64,000 nucleotides of DNA from Ascochyta rabiei (lineage: Eukaryota > Ascomycota > Dothideomycetes > Pleosporales > Didymellaceae): NCBI RefSeq assembly GCF_004011695.2, contig NC_082412.1, positions 1,736,001 to 1,800,000 on the forward strand, read 5' to 3'. The notes under the pieces are model-generated. The model was not told where the DNA came from, did no database searches, and saw only the letters and a program-made list of their open reading frames with translations. Every line of letters begins with the position of its first letter. Within the stretch, counting starts at the first letter, position 1. Shown one piece after another: positions 1 through 12,285 of this stretch. The position numbers were made by a program, and so were the translations under genes.

Positions 1-563
1 ATGATACGTTTTTCGGATACAGTTGACACACGAATCCATTCCCTGCCTTCATCTGCCACAATGTCGACCAAAGCTGCAGTTTTGCCCTTTCCTATACCTC
101 CTTTACCCAGGCTGAGGCCTTTGAGTGTGCGTTTCCCGGCCGGCGCTTTGTGTCGGTCCCAGAAGTAGTATTTGCGAAAAGCGTGTAGCCCACGCGATTG
201 TTTGGCAGCGCCCCACAGGGCTTCGTAGTAGGTAAGATTTGATGATACAACATAATGCCGAATCTTTTCCTCGGTCATGGACGAGTTTGCGATCTTCTTT
301 AGAAATGCAAGTTCATTCTTGAAGTCATTCCGTAGGTTGCGATATTCGATTGGGTGTTGGACTCGGGTGATCTTCTGACGCTCGTCGACCGCTCTGATGT
401 AGGATTCTACTTCATCGTAGAGCGTTTTGCATCGGTCAATAAGGTCTTGCACAGTGGCGTTGAGGTCTTCGCCATTGTTGCTACTTGAACTCAAATTGCT
501 GATGCTCGTTACATCTGTATCAAGGTCCAGATTGCTGAGACTTGATGATAATGAGTCGGTCAT
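1..563 (-). CDS. DUF1308-domain protein (UPF0415/C7orf25-like), partial
   Basis: Reading the minus strand from the ATG at 563-561 gives an uninterrupted frame of 187 codons that runs off the left edge, so the C-terminus is missing. The N-terminus is Ser/Asn-rich, then comes a helical stretch (LIDRCKTLYDEVES) and, near the edge, the segment AALVDIVADEGREWIRVST, which I recognise as the start of the DUF1308 region. That region has been proposed to have a PIN-nuclease-like fold; the cellular role is unknown. No intron is needed in the visible part. The gene is divergent from SRP9, with about 420 bp between the two starts. The family call is from motif recognition only. Confidence 0.75.
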   Translation of the reverse strand, partial: MTDSLSSSLSNLDLDTDVTSISNLSSSSNNGEDLNATVQDLIDRCKTLYDEVESYIRAVDERQKITRVQHPIEYRNLRNDFKNELAFLKKIANSSMTEEKIRHYVVSSNLTYYEALWGAAKQSRGLHAFRKYYFWDRHKAPAGKRTLKGLSLGKGGIGKGKTAALVDIVADEGREWIRVSTVSEKRI

Positions 564-982
564 AGTGGATGTCAGAGACCGGAGTTCGATCGTGACTTCT
601 AGGTAGTATAGAAGTAGCTCGAACCAAGGCTGCAAAAGAGTGCCGAGAAATCAAGGAGAATTTGGGGTGCAAAGAAGAAGAGGCGAGAGCCATCGGGTTG
701 ATCGAGTCACACCCGATAAGAAGGTTCGATGATATTCTTCTTTCACCCACAGTTCGCTGGTGCCTGTTCTCAACCAATGCGCAAATTTTCAGACGCCTTA
801 GTCTCAATAGATTGGAGCAAACTACCACCCACGGGTCTCAAGTAGTATCGCGTGAGCAACAGAGCTCTAACTTCCATCATCGAGTACACCTGCACGGGCC
901 GACTAGTCCCGAGGAATCTTGGCGACCGACCCCACCCACCACATCTCGCTGCGCCGGACCCCAGAGCACCCCACAATATACA
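564..982. promoter_or_regulatory. Shared divergent promoter region, DUF1308 gene / SRP9
   Basis: These 419 bases separate two start codons that point away from each other, so the stretch must hold both promoters and 5' leaders. I see no convincing gene in it; the open frames here have no family character. No specific factor site could be assigned. Confidence 0.5.
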
Positions 983-1539
983 ATGCCGTACCTCAACACC
1001 AGTACCGAGTGGTACGAGCAATCTTCGTTACTGCTGAAAGCGAGGCCAACAAGTGTATGTCTGCCCAGCTCAATTGACACGTCTCACGAGAGCTGACTTC
1101 AATATAGACACGCATCACATCCAAATACACGGTCCTGAAGCCCTCGGCCTCGAAGGTTAAGAAGCGCGAGAAGTACGCAGCGAAACAAGCAGCAAAGCCT
1201 GCCAACACTTCACGTACATCGTCACCACCACCGCAATCGCAGAACCCCCAAGAAGTCACAGCGACCTTCGTTCTGAAAACGTACGACCCAGTTTCGGGGA
1301 CTTGTCTGCAGTATGAAACAACCAAGGCTGCGGAGGTAGGGAGGTTGGTCAGCAGCTTGGGCAGGCTAGGGCGCGAAATGGCCGCATTACCAGAAGCTAT
1401 TGAGGACCTGAGCGCACCACAAGATGCTGGTGTCGCAACGCCGAAGGTAGATGAGCAAGGGGATGCGAAGATGGGCGGTGTGCCAGTACCAGCGGCTGCA
1501 GGTACAGGTGGTAAGAAGAAAAAGAAGGGCAAGAAATGA
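983..1539 (+). CDS. SRP9: Signal recognition particle 9 kDa-type subunit (SRP9)
   Basis: Two exons, 983-1054 and 1108-1539, joined in phase 0 across a 53-bp intron (GTATGT...AATATAG), give a 167-residue protein. The N-terminus (residues 4-30, NTSTEWYEQSSLLL then RITSKYTV) matches the SRP9 fold, where an aromatic residue sits before a helix and a TRITxKY strand follows. The C-terminus is a Lys-rich tail (GGKKKKKGKK) as in fungal SRP proteins. SRP9-type proteins bind the Alu domain of SRP RNA and slow translation while the ribosome is carried to the ER. Fungal versions are longer than the animal 9 kDa protein because of a linker, which is seen here as a Ser/Pro/Gln-rich insert. Confidence 0.85.
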
Positions 1540-1916
1540 GCCACCGTCTCCGGATATCGATGAACCACAAGACACGCAGCTGCGACGAAGAGCACACCGG
1601 TCAGATGGGCCACGTTGCTTGATTGCAGACACAGGGCGGCGCGAGAAAGAGGCCAAGTTCCTGACAGGACGATGCGCATGGCCCAGGTCGCTGTCGAAAA
1701 GCGGCGGGGGCGGACGATACCCTGGAGCAATAAGTCACAAAAACACAACATACAACCCGAACGCTTCCATTCCTTTAACGTGAAGTCTATGCTTCGTACT
1801 TCCCAGTCCCCATGGTTGTCTAAAACTCCTTCGAGTGGTCGCCAATGCTATGCACCAAGTCTGGAGCTCTCGATTTGTCAATGCAAGCATGTAATGGTGC
1901 CAGCGACCATCCTCTC
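1540..1916. other. Convergent 3' intergenic region
   Basis: This stretch lies between the stop of SRP9 and the stop of the small minus-strand gene, so it contains two 3' ends. Nothing else is recognisable. Confidence 0.5.
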
Positions 1917-2174
1917 TCACTTGACAAGCACCCAATCTTCCACCTCGCCCTGCTTTTCCTGCACCTTCTCTGTGCGCACCACCTCCCAGTCATCTTCCAT
2001 GGTCTTGACGTTGGCCTCGCTGGCACGGCGCAGGAGTTCTTCGGCTTGAGACGGCCTCTTCTTGTGCTTTGCACCAGTCTCGCTAGGGATACCGCTGGGT
2101 TCGGGCTTATCCTGCGCTTTGAAAGGCGCGTCGTGTTTTGATGGATCTTTTGAGCTTGCGGCGGGGGTGGTCAT
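1917..2174 (-). CDS. Small acidic-tailed protein with two Atg8-interacting-like motifs
   Basis: A single-exon frame from ATG 2174 to stop 1917 encodes 85 residues. An in-frame upstream ATG exists, but the residues it adds (residues 1-39 of the longer frame) look like leader sequence, so the shorter start is preferred. The protein is polar, has a basic patch KHKKR at 36-40, a predicted helix (AEELLRRASEANV) and an acidic tail. The tail contains EDDWEVV (W63-V66) and VEDWVLV (W81-V84), each an aromatic residue plus a small aliphatic at +3 behind acidic residues, the form of an AIM/LIR motif. Function is otherwise unknown. It could simply be a small conserved fungal protein whose motifs are coincidental. 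Confidence 0.6.
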   Translation of the reverse strand: MTTPAASSKDPSKHDAPFKAQDKPEPSGIPSETGAKHKKRPSQAEELLRRASEANVKTMEDDWEVVRTEKVQEKQGEVEDWVLVK

Positions 2175-4355
2175 GTTCGCGATTGTGAGATAGTATGTGA
2201 CTTTGAGGGTACGTTGCGTAGTGCCGATGAAAGAGTGGCGTGTGCTGGAGGTGTCGAGTGGAAGTGTTGGAGAGAGTGTTGATATATGCAAGAAACGTAG
2301 CGCGTAAGTGAAAGCAGTGTCGAGTAACTGCAGTGGTGAAGCACGGTCTTGACCTTAGGTTAGTCTTTGTACACGGTAGCAATCTTGCACACTTTGGTTC
2401 TCAACATATCAATACTCCTATGGCGGCTGCGAAATATACAAAAATCTCGACAAGCCAGCCTAATGATTAATATGCTGCTTTAACATTCGAGCAGTGATGT
2501 AAGTAGACAGTCAAACAGATGGATATGAACTGTCAAGGTGATTGTCAAAGTACGTAACAATCTTCTACCTAGGCTCATAACATGAAATAGCAGCTAGTAG
2601 TACATGTTGGATGCGCACAGTCTATTTACGTATTCTGAGAGCCCGGGAGACGACGGCTAGAAGGGAGCCACGCCGTAGCAGAGAATTGATGTGCTCTTTT
2701 CCAAAACCACTGACACTGTACTTCACATAATGCATGCAGGATGTGTGAAGTTTATCAGATATCCAATGAACCAATCGATTGACAATGAAACTGACAGGGT
2801 ACCTCGAGTGTCGTAAATGATCAAGATGCAACTATTCATGTTGAATGGTGGACTCAAGTCACTGGCATCGAGAGGGGCACTGTCACTGACTTATAAAACT
2901 ACCCCTGCGTCATCTAATTAATCGCACCGTTCGTCGTCCTGCAGAACGAGGGCGTGGTGTGGTCTAAATGTCTATGGCGATAGTCTCCAACGGGCATGCC
3001 GAAGGCTTTTCTGGTCTAGAGCACACAGACTTCTACGTTATTGCGTAAAAAGTTTGTAGCAACGGCGAGGCTTGCGGACCTGCATTGAACATGCATGTAC
3101 CCTTCAAACGGGTGCCTAAGTGTAGCGTGACGGCAGATCAACACTGCTTGTGCAAGACCCTTCTCCATAGCATGACCACAGGATCGCCACGAGCGGGAAA
3201 TCTGGGGACAAGGATGGCCAGTAACGGAAAGCAAACACCCAAGAAAGAGATCCTGGTCACGAGGCTTAGGCTGGAAACCTGGCGTCGTGTCAATGTTGTC
3301 TTCGTATCATGCACACGTGGTGAAGAACGCGGCATCTGGCCGAGCGCCTCGATTTTCGCGACGAATCGAAGTGCCTTGTCGTAGCGGTGGAAGGCGTGAA
3401 CGGTTATCCGCTCTACAAGAAGGACGTCATTACAGCGATGTGCACGGGACGCTACTGTCGTCGGCACCTTAGCCGGGCGCTAACAAAGGCTTGGTATTCC
3501 GAGCGTGTGGCACACGCGTCCCCCTGTCAATGGTTCACGCTCTCCTGATCGAAGCAAGACGTGCTGTGCAGCAACAATATCACTCCCACAGCATTGTTGA
3601 TTATAGTCTCGAGAAGTGCTCTGTACTTTATTGTAGGGAATTCGGTTTGACGTATTGCCGTAGGAGCGCAATGGCATTCTTGTCTGCACGATGGGATTTG
3701 TGGCTGAAAACATGGAAATGATAATACGTCATGGATCTTCACACATCCTGGCCACTGATCGCCCGCCATTCAGACTAGGGACGCGCTCTCCTTTGAGCCT
3801 GGGGTTTTCGTGTTGGTCAAGCAGAGCACAAAGTGGAGTCCAGCGGATCGTGAGAGAATTAGGCAAGAGCACAAATGTCCCATTGATCCATTCGGTACGT
3901 CCTCCACGGTTTCAGTGGTGCTCTTGGGAGGCAGCCAACGCGCACGACGGTTTGGGAGCTCTGCGTGAACATTGCATGATGCTCACCTGCAAGGCCCACA
4001 AAACACTGCAGACTGTTCATAATCCTTTCAGGAAACTGAATGAGCCAGGTGGGGCAACGCCTTTCCTTTGATGCCCCGCGGCTGGATCGCGGATCGATGG
4101 TGTGTCCAGGCCCAGTTGCGCTTGCCTTGGCTCCCTGTATATTGCGCTTGACTGGTGACGGAGGATGACGTATTCACAAGCTGGACTCGCTCGTGTCACG
4201 CCAAACAATAAAGTCGCTTCTTCCTCGCCCGCCGCATCCTCGTTACAACACACCAGATACCCCAAAACACCACGCAACCTTATTAAACCCTCCCATTGTT
4301 TCAATCGCAATTGTTTATTTGATACCCACTTTGATACCCCGGAAAGCAGTACACC
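2175..4355. other. 2.2 kb intergenic region, no gene recognised
   Basis: The stretch holds the promoters of the small minus-strand gene and of the HAM1-like gene at its two ends. I inspected all six frames and saw only short unrelated frames. No transposon ends, satellites or RNA genes were seen. Confidence 0.5.
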
Positions 4356-7300
4356 ATGTCTACAGGAAAGGCGGTCAACCGTGAGTAACCCCGCAGTGGC
4401 TTCAGAGGAGCTGGTACGCAGCACGTGAGTGCTGTCAAACCCCACTTCGAAGCGTCTGTTGCGCATTGTCCGAAGCACAGGCTAACGCCACATAGGACCG
4501 GTTGATGTGAAGCAGAAGGAGGCCGATGTCAACAACAAGCTCCAGCTTTACGGGATCTTCCAAGGTATGTAGCAGCCACCGAGGATGACAACTTCATCGT
4601 GCGCGATCGTCGCTAATAGCAGCCATAGCATTCGCCAATGGAAAAGTTCCTTCCAACAAGCAGATTGATATTGCGCTCAACTCAGCACTGGCATCGAAAC
4701 CCCTTAGCTCACCATCTAAAAAGCTCTCAACCGAGGGTCAACAGCTTGTTGGCGATCTGAGGAAAGTCATCGAGCAAGCCAAGATCTTGCTTCTCACCAA
4801 GAACGAGGGAAACCTTCTCCAGGACTTCATCTGGAACGCCGAGCAGATCTCTGGTGGAAACCAAGCGCTTCCTGGCGCACCTGTCGACAAGGGCACCGCA
4901 AAGCAGCACGGTAACGAGGCGCTTGATGGCCTGCGAACATTGGGTACATTATTGATCTCCAACGGCCAATTCAGAAAGCTCATTTCCGATGCTACTACCC
5001 TACTCCGCGACATCGCTGGAGATGCCGCCCAGAACACGGCCAATAAGGTCAAGCCCTCGGAAGAGGAACTCAACCAGATGGACAAGCCCGCTGATGACAA
5101 CACCTGGCACGAAAACCCCGACATGTCCAAGGGTAACCTCAAGGAGACGCTGAGGCAGAAAGTGCCCATCGGCAAGCAGGACGTCAAGAAAGCTGCTGGT
5201 GACGCGAACCAGGCTGCCCACCCCGACGGTTCCCGCGATCCCCGAGACACTGCCCATCTTGGTGCCCACGAGGGTCAGACTGGCAACAATACCGGCTTGA
5301 ACGCACAGGGCGGTCTTGAGCAAGGCAAGCAGCAATTGGCGGATAAAATCCCCGAGGAGGACAAGGACAAGGCCCGCGCTCGCCGTGATCAGTTGAATAA
5401 CTACCTGAAGGGCAAAATGCCCCAAGAGCGTCGCGAGCAGACCATCTGGCGTCTAAAGAAGATGATTGTCGAGATCCAGGGCCACCAGGACTACCAGCGT
5501 GCGATTGAGACCCTTCTTAACCTGGCTGAGCAGTATGCCGGTCACGGCAAAAACCTTGGCCAGCAGAGTGCTGGAACCGTGCAAGGTGCGCACCAAGAGG
5601 ATGACGCTCTGACTCGTGCTGAGGCTGACATCAAGGTGCGTAATCTAGGATTCAAAACTGACAACAAGCATTGGCTGACAAATATCAAGACCCTCCTCGA
5701 GCGCTTCGCCAACAGCACTTCTTCGGACGACCTTATCGACTCTATCAACCAGATCTACAAGGACGCTGATAATGACCCGGAGCTCAAGGGTTGGTTCAGG
5801 CACTTGAACCAGTACATCCACAAGTGCTTGCAACAGCAAGGCTACATTCTTGAGGACCGCTCTACTGAGGAGTGGAACCGCATCTACGACCAGGGTCATG
5901 AGCTCCTGCGTGGTCGCTACCGTGGCCATACTGACCGAATTGCCGATGAGTTCAAGTTCATCGGTCAGCAGTTTGATGCGGATGAGCAGAACAGACAGTT
6001 CGGACAGTCTGTCAACAAGCTCTTCCTCGATCTCGGCAACGACGAGAATGGCAAGACCACGTTCAAGCCTCACCTTGTCAAGGATCTGACTGACGTCATT
6101 CTTCCTGGTCTTTTCGAGAGCGTGCAATACGTCCCTATCCCTCGTATCGAGTACAGCGACCCTATGGTTGATGCCATTGTTGAGAACTTGGTCATCGAGA
6201 GCGACAACCTTGCTCCTAACATCATGGAGTTTGGTTCCGACAACTACTGGCGTTGGGGACGCAAGTCAATCACCAACAAGAACAAGAACAAGGTGATGCT
6301 CTCAGTCTCCGGTGTGCAGATGGATCTCCGCGATGTGTCATACTACCTCAAAAAGAAGCAGGGCTTCCCTTCTATCACCGACAAGGGTGTTATGGACATA
6401 TTCATGGGAGGATCAGGTTTCAGCTTTAAGGTCGAGCTCGAGACTGCTGACAAGGCTCGCGAGCACGCCCAGACTCACTTCTTCAAGGTTACCAAGGTGG
6501 AGACTGATATCCAGAACTTGTCTGTCAAGGTCAAGAAGAGCAACCACAAGCTGCTCTTCAGCATGTTCAAGCCTTTGTTGCTCAAAGTCATGCGCCCTGT
6601 CATTCAGAAGGTCCTGGAAAAGCAGATCAAGGACTCTGTCAACCAGCTTGACGGCATGCTCTACGACATCAAGAAGGAGGCCGACCGTGCCGAGGCTGAG
6701 GCCAAGCGCAACCCCGACCCCGAGCACCTCCAGAACATGTACCAGCGCTACGCTTCTGCCGCGCAGAGCCGTGTCATGCAGGGCAAGCAGAAGAAGGAGC
6801 AGCTGAAGGAGAAGACCAAAGACACCCAGGTCAACGTCGCTGTCACTCAGCACGACTCCATCTTCAAGAACATATCTCTGCCCGGTGGTATCTCCACCAA
6901 GGCCACCGAGTACAAAGAATTGGCTGCCAAGGGTGATAAGTGGGAGAGTCCCATCTTCTCCATTGGTTCCGCCCGCGAGACATCCAGCCTCCCCCAGATT
7001 GCTAAGGTTACGCGTAAGCCTCATGGACGCTCTGGTGGCTATGCTCCTACCGGCACATCCACCGGTACTGGCTCTGGTCTCGGCTCTTCTGGACGTGTTC
7101 TTGACTCCCAGTACGACAGTGCTGGTGCTGGTTACGGTAACCAGGGCTTGTCTTCTGGTCAGGGTCTTGGTGCTGGAGCCGGCCTCGCTGCTGGATCCGG
7201 ACTTGCTGCCAGCCAGGGGCTGCCCGACCGCTCTGGCCTTGGCCACCAGTCTGGTCAAATTGGCTCAGGACCTGGTGACTCTGGCCTTGCTCACGGACAC

Positions 7301-7591
7301 CACACTGGTGCACAGTCCGGTCAGCTTGGCGACTACCCTCAGGGACTCAACCAGCAGCAGCTTGGTGGTACTGGCGAAGGTCTTTACAACACCCAGCACT
7401 CCTCTACCCATCCCAACGTCACTGGTGGTCAGTTTGCCAACCAGGTCGACAACGCCTTCAACACCGCTACCGGTCACGGCAGCGGTGGCGGTGTCGCATC
7501 TACCACCGGCCCTGGCGCCCCTGTCCAGGGTGACAGCCAGTTCCACACCACTTTCGGTGACCAGAACCCAGTATTCCAGGGTCGCGCTTAA
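4356..7591 (+). CDS. HAM1-like / BPI-like large fungal protein, 1018 aa
   Basis: Three exons (4356-4380, 4496-4564, 4629-7591) join in frame. The first exon encodes only MSTGKAVN, and both introns have good consensus (GTGAGT...CATAG and GTATGT...CATAG). The N-terminal two thirds are alpha-helical and match fungal proteins annotated with HAM1-like N- and C-terminal domains, also described as bactericidal permeability-increasing protein-like lipid-binding folds. Residues 100-260 are rich in charged, LEA-like sequence. From about residue 830 to the end the protein becomes a low-complexity Gly/Gln/Ser/Thr tail with repeated SGxGLG and GLAAGSGL-type units, with no membrane segment. Such a tail suggests a flexible or assembly-forming region. 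The lipid-handling role is inferred from the fold name, not shown here. Confidence 0.7.
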
Positions 7592-7931
7592 GTTTCCTTC
7601 CATCGTGGTACCCCGGTGTATCACTTTGGCTACCTGACACTTAGCAGGGTATACTACGATTACGATATTCTCTCTGGATGATACCACGATTGCGCAGAGC
7701 GCACTGCACATGGAGAAGGGTTTGCGGGCTCTATTTGCCTTTGACTGCGTTACAAAACTTTCCTTTTGGTAGTAATACTTAATAACATTGGTTCACTTTA
7801 CCAGCCCTTCTTTGAACACCGATGTACGCGACCATGACATGTTCGATACCGCATCTGCCATTCTACTCATACGAGAAAGGTTCCTGCCCGTTTTCCAAAG
7901 TCTTTCCAAATCCGGCTGCACGTTCAAATTA
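7592..7931. other. Convergent 3' intergenic region
   Basis: These 340 bp lie between two converging genes and contain their 3' ends. A short minus-strand frame here overlaps the neighbour's C-terminus in another frame and is not supported as a gene. Confidence 0.5.
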
Positions 7932-10900
7932 TCATCGTCTTGAACGGGGCTGAGTTCTAGTGTACCATTCTTCTTTGTCGTTGTCATCCCATTCATCTCG
8001 CCTACCCTCTATTCTTTGTCCGATCTCTTCTCTATGGGAGCGACGATACCTATGACCCTTCTTCGTCCACAAGTATTGTGCTGGTGCCCGTCCCTGCTGC
8101 AAAAACTCGCTGTGTTGAAGGTCTTGTCGAATTACCGGTATCTCCGCGTATTCTTGAGTGGGTCGCATCTGAGCCAGAGGTGGTGGCGATTGATAACGCC
8201 GCGGAGGCGGTGGAGGAGGATAAGAAGCTTGCACGTATGTCTGAGATTGACCGAACGGTTGCGTGCGCGAAGTCATCCGAGGCTCAGGTGCAAATGGGTT
8301 GGGTGCGCTGAGATAGGGCTCCCACTGCATTGTCGGCGCCTCAAGAGTATACTGGCGATGCGGCGGTCGACGTGCGCTTGGATACTCCTCCTCTCCATAG
8401 TGCACTCCGTCAGTGCGGTACACTATTCTTTGATAGTCGTCTGGTCGTGGATTGGCGTACTCGGCCTCGTCTGCGAGGCCTGTGGAGTCTAGCGTGCTAT
8501 TCGAGTTCACCGCCACTCTTCTTGCACGCTTTCGTTGCGCAATACTAATGCCTCGTGCGCTAATGCTGCGGTCTTGCTTTCCCGTAACGGTGCGGTATAG
8601 TGAACTGAATGTATCGCGCAGTTCGTCGCCGTTGTAACCAATGTACAATATCGAACCCATGGTGACAGCTGTCAGTGGCACGGCAATTGCCCAGAATAGC
8701 GACGAAGAACTACCCATATCCCTAATATCAGTTGTGTTCATGCCAAGGAACGATGTGACGAAGGAAAGGGGCAGGAACACGATGGTGACGATGGTAAACA
8801 CCATTATCGCCTTTCCGTGGTCTTCTTCATTGATTTCCAGACTCTGCTTGGTGCTATCTGCTAACGGACCGCAACGTGCGAGCAGGTAACGGTACTCTTG
8901 ATCCGTGAGTTGCAGGTTGTCCTGGCAAGAAGCCAAGAGCATGCGCTCATAGGGATACATGGCGCGACGGCTGGGTGTATCCTTCTCGTAGGTCGCATCA
9001 TCAAGAACGCTCAAGTAGTTCGAGATGAGCTTGTACTGCTGTGTGTTGACTTCCAGAAGAGCTGTCAATTCTTCCTGAAGGAGGTTGATCGAGCGCAACA
9101 GCCGCTTTCCCGGACGATGATTGACTTGGAATTGCTACCGCAGGTTAGTATGGATGAGGTCCGCAAATTGCGACATACTTACGATTGTTGATAAGTATTC
9201 CCTGTACATGTCGCTGACCGTCATGCTCTTCTCGAGTGGCTTGACAATCAGTCGTCGCATGAACCAACTGCATAAGTATTCCGGACTCTGTGATAGTCTT
9301 TGGAAGACTTGCGTAAGCTTTGTGGATTTGACCATAGAGCAGAGCTCGTTACGAGCCAAATTTACTGCCTGCTGTACTCCGTTGCCAAATACCTCGAGGA
9401 CCCGCAGACCTTCAGATGAGAAAGGCAACGTAGCCATGTACTCAGGTTCTTCGAATGCAATCGTTTTATCCATGAATTGCTCCTCAGTGTAGTACATGGC
9501 CCGCTCGACCGCTAGGTAAAAGACCAGTAGCTGGCGCAAGGCACTAAGCAATGGACGAGGAAATGTGTACAGGTCAGATAGTTGCCCATCTTCGTTGCAT
9601 ACACCCTCCGACAACTCTTTGGTCTGAACATGTATCTCTTGCGCTGTCTGGCACGCTTTTGTGAGTATGGCAACATAGCCGTCGTTCCACGTTTCCATCT
9701 TCATCTGGGCGTAGGTCAGGATACATTCCTCGGGAATCAGCATGTCCAAGATGGACTGATCAATCGACTTGATGTGCTTTTGCAAGTGCAACAACGCAGC
9801 CTGTTGGGTGTTGTACATCTTGGTCGTTCCGCATTTCCTACACATTTCGATCATCTGCTGAAGCTTTTTGAACGAATCTTTTGTCTCCATATTGGTAGTC
9901 TCTAGACGTACAAACCAACCTGTGTTGTTCATGGGGTCATGTGTCCAGCCGGGATTTGAATTCCTTCTCGGACGATAATTCGAGGGCGCACGACTGCAGA
10001 CCGTCGCTACGATACCGCACATACTCTTCATGGCACCCCACGATTTGCGTAACATCGTGCTCTTTTCAACGTCGGCAACGAAGAGTGCCAACGTCTTTTG
10101 CATGGTTTCAAACAGCTCGGTTGTCTTCTGGGCAAGGACGTCTTGTTGGCGATTGACTACGGCCTCGTGAACGGAATGATCAATCGCACTCGAACTTGGC
10201 AGCTTCTTTCTAGTAGTGACAATTGACTCGATACTTGACTTTACCTGCTCCGCAAAGCCTTCTGGAAGCGCACGGTAGTATGCAGTCGATGTGAAGGTCT
10301 TCTCGACCGAGTTGTATGTCCCATAGCTGCTAAGGACTTCTGACAACATGGCTTTCTCGACGTGTTCCAAACACTGCATTGAGCGCTTGATATCACCAGG
10401 AATGAAACGTTCCGTCTCAAGCTTTTCTGCACTCATCGAATTCGGCCAATGAAAGAAAGGGGTTGCTGATAGTACAGTCGATGACGGGAGCTCTGCACTA
10501 GTAACGTGCTTGGTGCCATCCTCGATATCATTCAACAGACTGAGGTTGATGAATAGGGCGTCTTTCTTGCGAAGGATGTCGGCCCAGATTCCGGGAGTAA
10601 CTTTCACACTGCCGCGTGACGTTTGCCATGAGAGCTGCAAACTTTTCTCGTTTTGTGAACGCGTGGAACACCATCGCAGCTCCTTCAGCTTCTGCTCCAT
10701 CTGAAAGTATGATCGGCACTCTTTTAGTGAGTAAATCAAGTTGCGACCATGCCAATCAGTCAGTCTGATATCGGTGGTAGGGTATTCTTCTTCCTTTGCG
10801 TATTTGCGACCAACCTCAACCACTTGAATGGACTGCACAAATCCTTTGGACAACGCTTGATGACCGCATGTGGCAACTAATTCCGAACCTATGTTTACCA

Positions 10901-12285
10901 TCCACAAGTTTGGAACGTGAATAAGAGCACCGGCTCGCTCGTTTCCGTAGGTTCTGTACGCCTGTTCTGCGTCCCTTTCTTGTACCGGCTCATACGGATA
11001 GTATGACTGCATCAGTGTCCTGGGTGGGAAGAGATGATCTGTGTGGCCAGCAGCTGAAGCCTTTCTAGGTGCCTTGTGGAGGTCGAAGTAAGGGACACAA
11101 CTGAATATAGCACTCTGCGGATCTGACTGGTGGCTTTCATCGGCCCTAAGCACTGTACCGGGTTCGATGAACATGCCGTCCAGGAAATCCTTAAGCTTTT
11201 CTTTCTCGATTTTTTCAAAGAGCTTTCTTGACAATTTGTGCAGGCGCTCAGAAATACCAGGGATGCCCAGACAGGTTTCTCGAAACTTAACGAAGTCTAG
11301 ACTCTCGGAATGTAAGTGATACCATCGCAAACTAATATCTGAGCGTGCCGAAGTGCTTCTGGGACCTGGTAACACATGAATTTGGAGCGTATTTCGACTC
11401 TCGACCTGAGTCATCACTGCCTTCGTGATGTACATGTACTCTTTTTCGCCAATGGATTGTTGGGGTTCCCGCTTGTTCGGTGGATTATTGATATCTGCTG
11501 TAGCCCGGTCCAACGGCCCAATGAAGGCAGTGTTGATCTGGAAAGAGAGATCGTTACCATCACCATCCACCGAGGCTATAACTGGACGAATAGGTTCAAT
11601 AGTCGCCTCGGCAAGGATTGGCGTCTCAGACAGCTCACTCTCACTGCTGGTATTCTCGACGTCCGTTCCCTCATCACTACCACTACTGTCGTCTTCGCTA
11701 TGATCAACAGCACCGCTCAGCTCCTCTGCTGTCGATTTTTTCGCATCGTCATCAATATACATCACCGACGGGCTAGATGTTCGATATCTAGTCCTGACTC
11801 TGTCTCCTCTGGGGTGGAATGAGGCGACATCAGGATCGAGAACGTCTGACGGCAGGCTGACTTGTACTATTGTGGACGATTTGACCACGAGGTCCCAGAA
11901 AGAAGGTAGGATGATATCTCCACTCTCAGTCAACAAACTGAAGTTGCCATCCTTAACCGCTTTTGCGAGTCTTTCACGACCTCGCAGACTGTATATCTCT
12001 TCTATCTGGAGTTTCGTCGCCTACGTTGGAGTCAGCATGGTGACGCGTTAATCACAATCGCAAACTTGCCTCCCATGAAAGGCATGGTAGAACGTATCCA
12101 TCACCATCATGCGTTCTCAGCACAAAGGTCAGCCTATTCGATTTTGGTCCGTGCATGTTTGTAGTAGTATCTTGTCTCCCCTCTCTTTCGATTGGTGTCG
12201 CGTCGGCCGTCGTTTGTGTGTCATCTTCATTGTCGACATGGGCTAGTATCGTTGTCGGCATCGCTTCTTCGGTGCTCCTGTTCAT
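7932..12285 (-). CDS. Ubiquitin-like domain fused to CorA-type divalent cation channel, 1418 aa
   Basis: Three exons on the minus strand: 12285-12070, 12020-9183 and 9134-7932. The second intron (9135-9182) is GTAAGT...GTAG. The first (12021-12069) only keeps frame if its donor is GCAAGT, so it is a GC-AG intron. Residues about 50-125 (RLTFVLRTHDGDGYVLPCLSWE, then LLTESGDIILPSFWDLVV) resemble the ubiquitin-like ULD domain found at the N-terminus of many fungal proteins. The middle is long and mostly helical. Near the C-terminus are two membrane segments, about 1127-1148 and 1165-1185, with GMN at 1149-1151 right after the first, the hallmark of CorA/Mrs2 Mg2+ channels. A 230-residue Pro/Arg/Tyr-rich cytosolic tail follows. 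Expected role is cation transport at a membrane; substrate is unproven. The start could also be the ATG at 12261. Confidence 0.8.

Noticed and set aside
993..1751. A 252-residue minus-strand frame over SRP9
   Set aside because: It is antisense to a well-supported two-exon SRP9 gene and has no motif.
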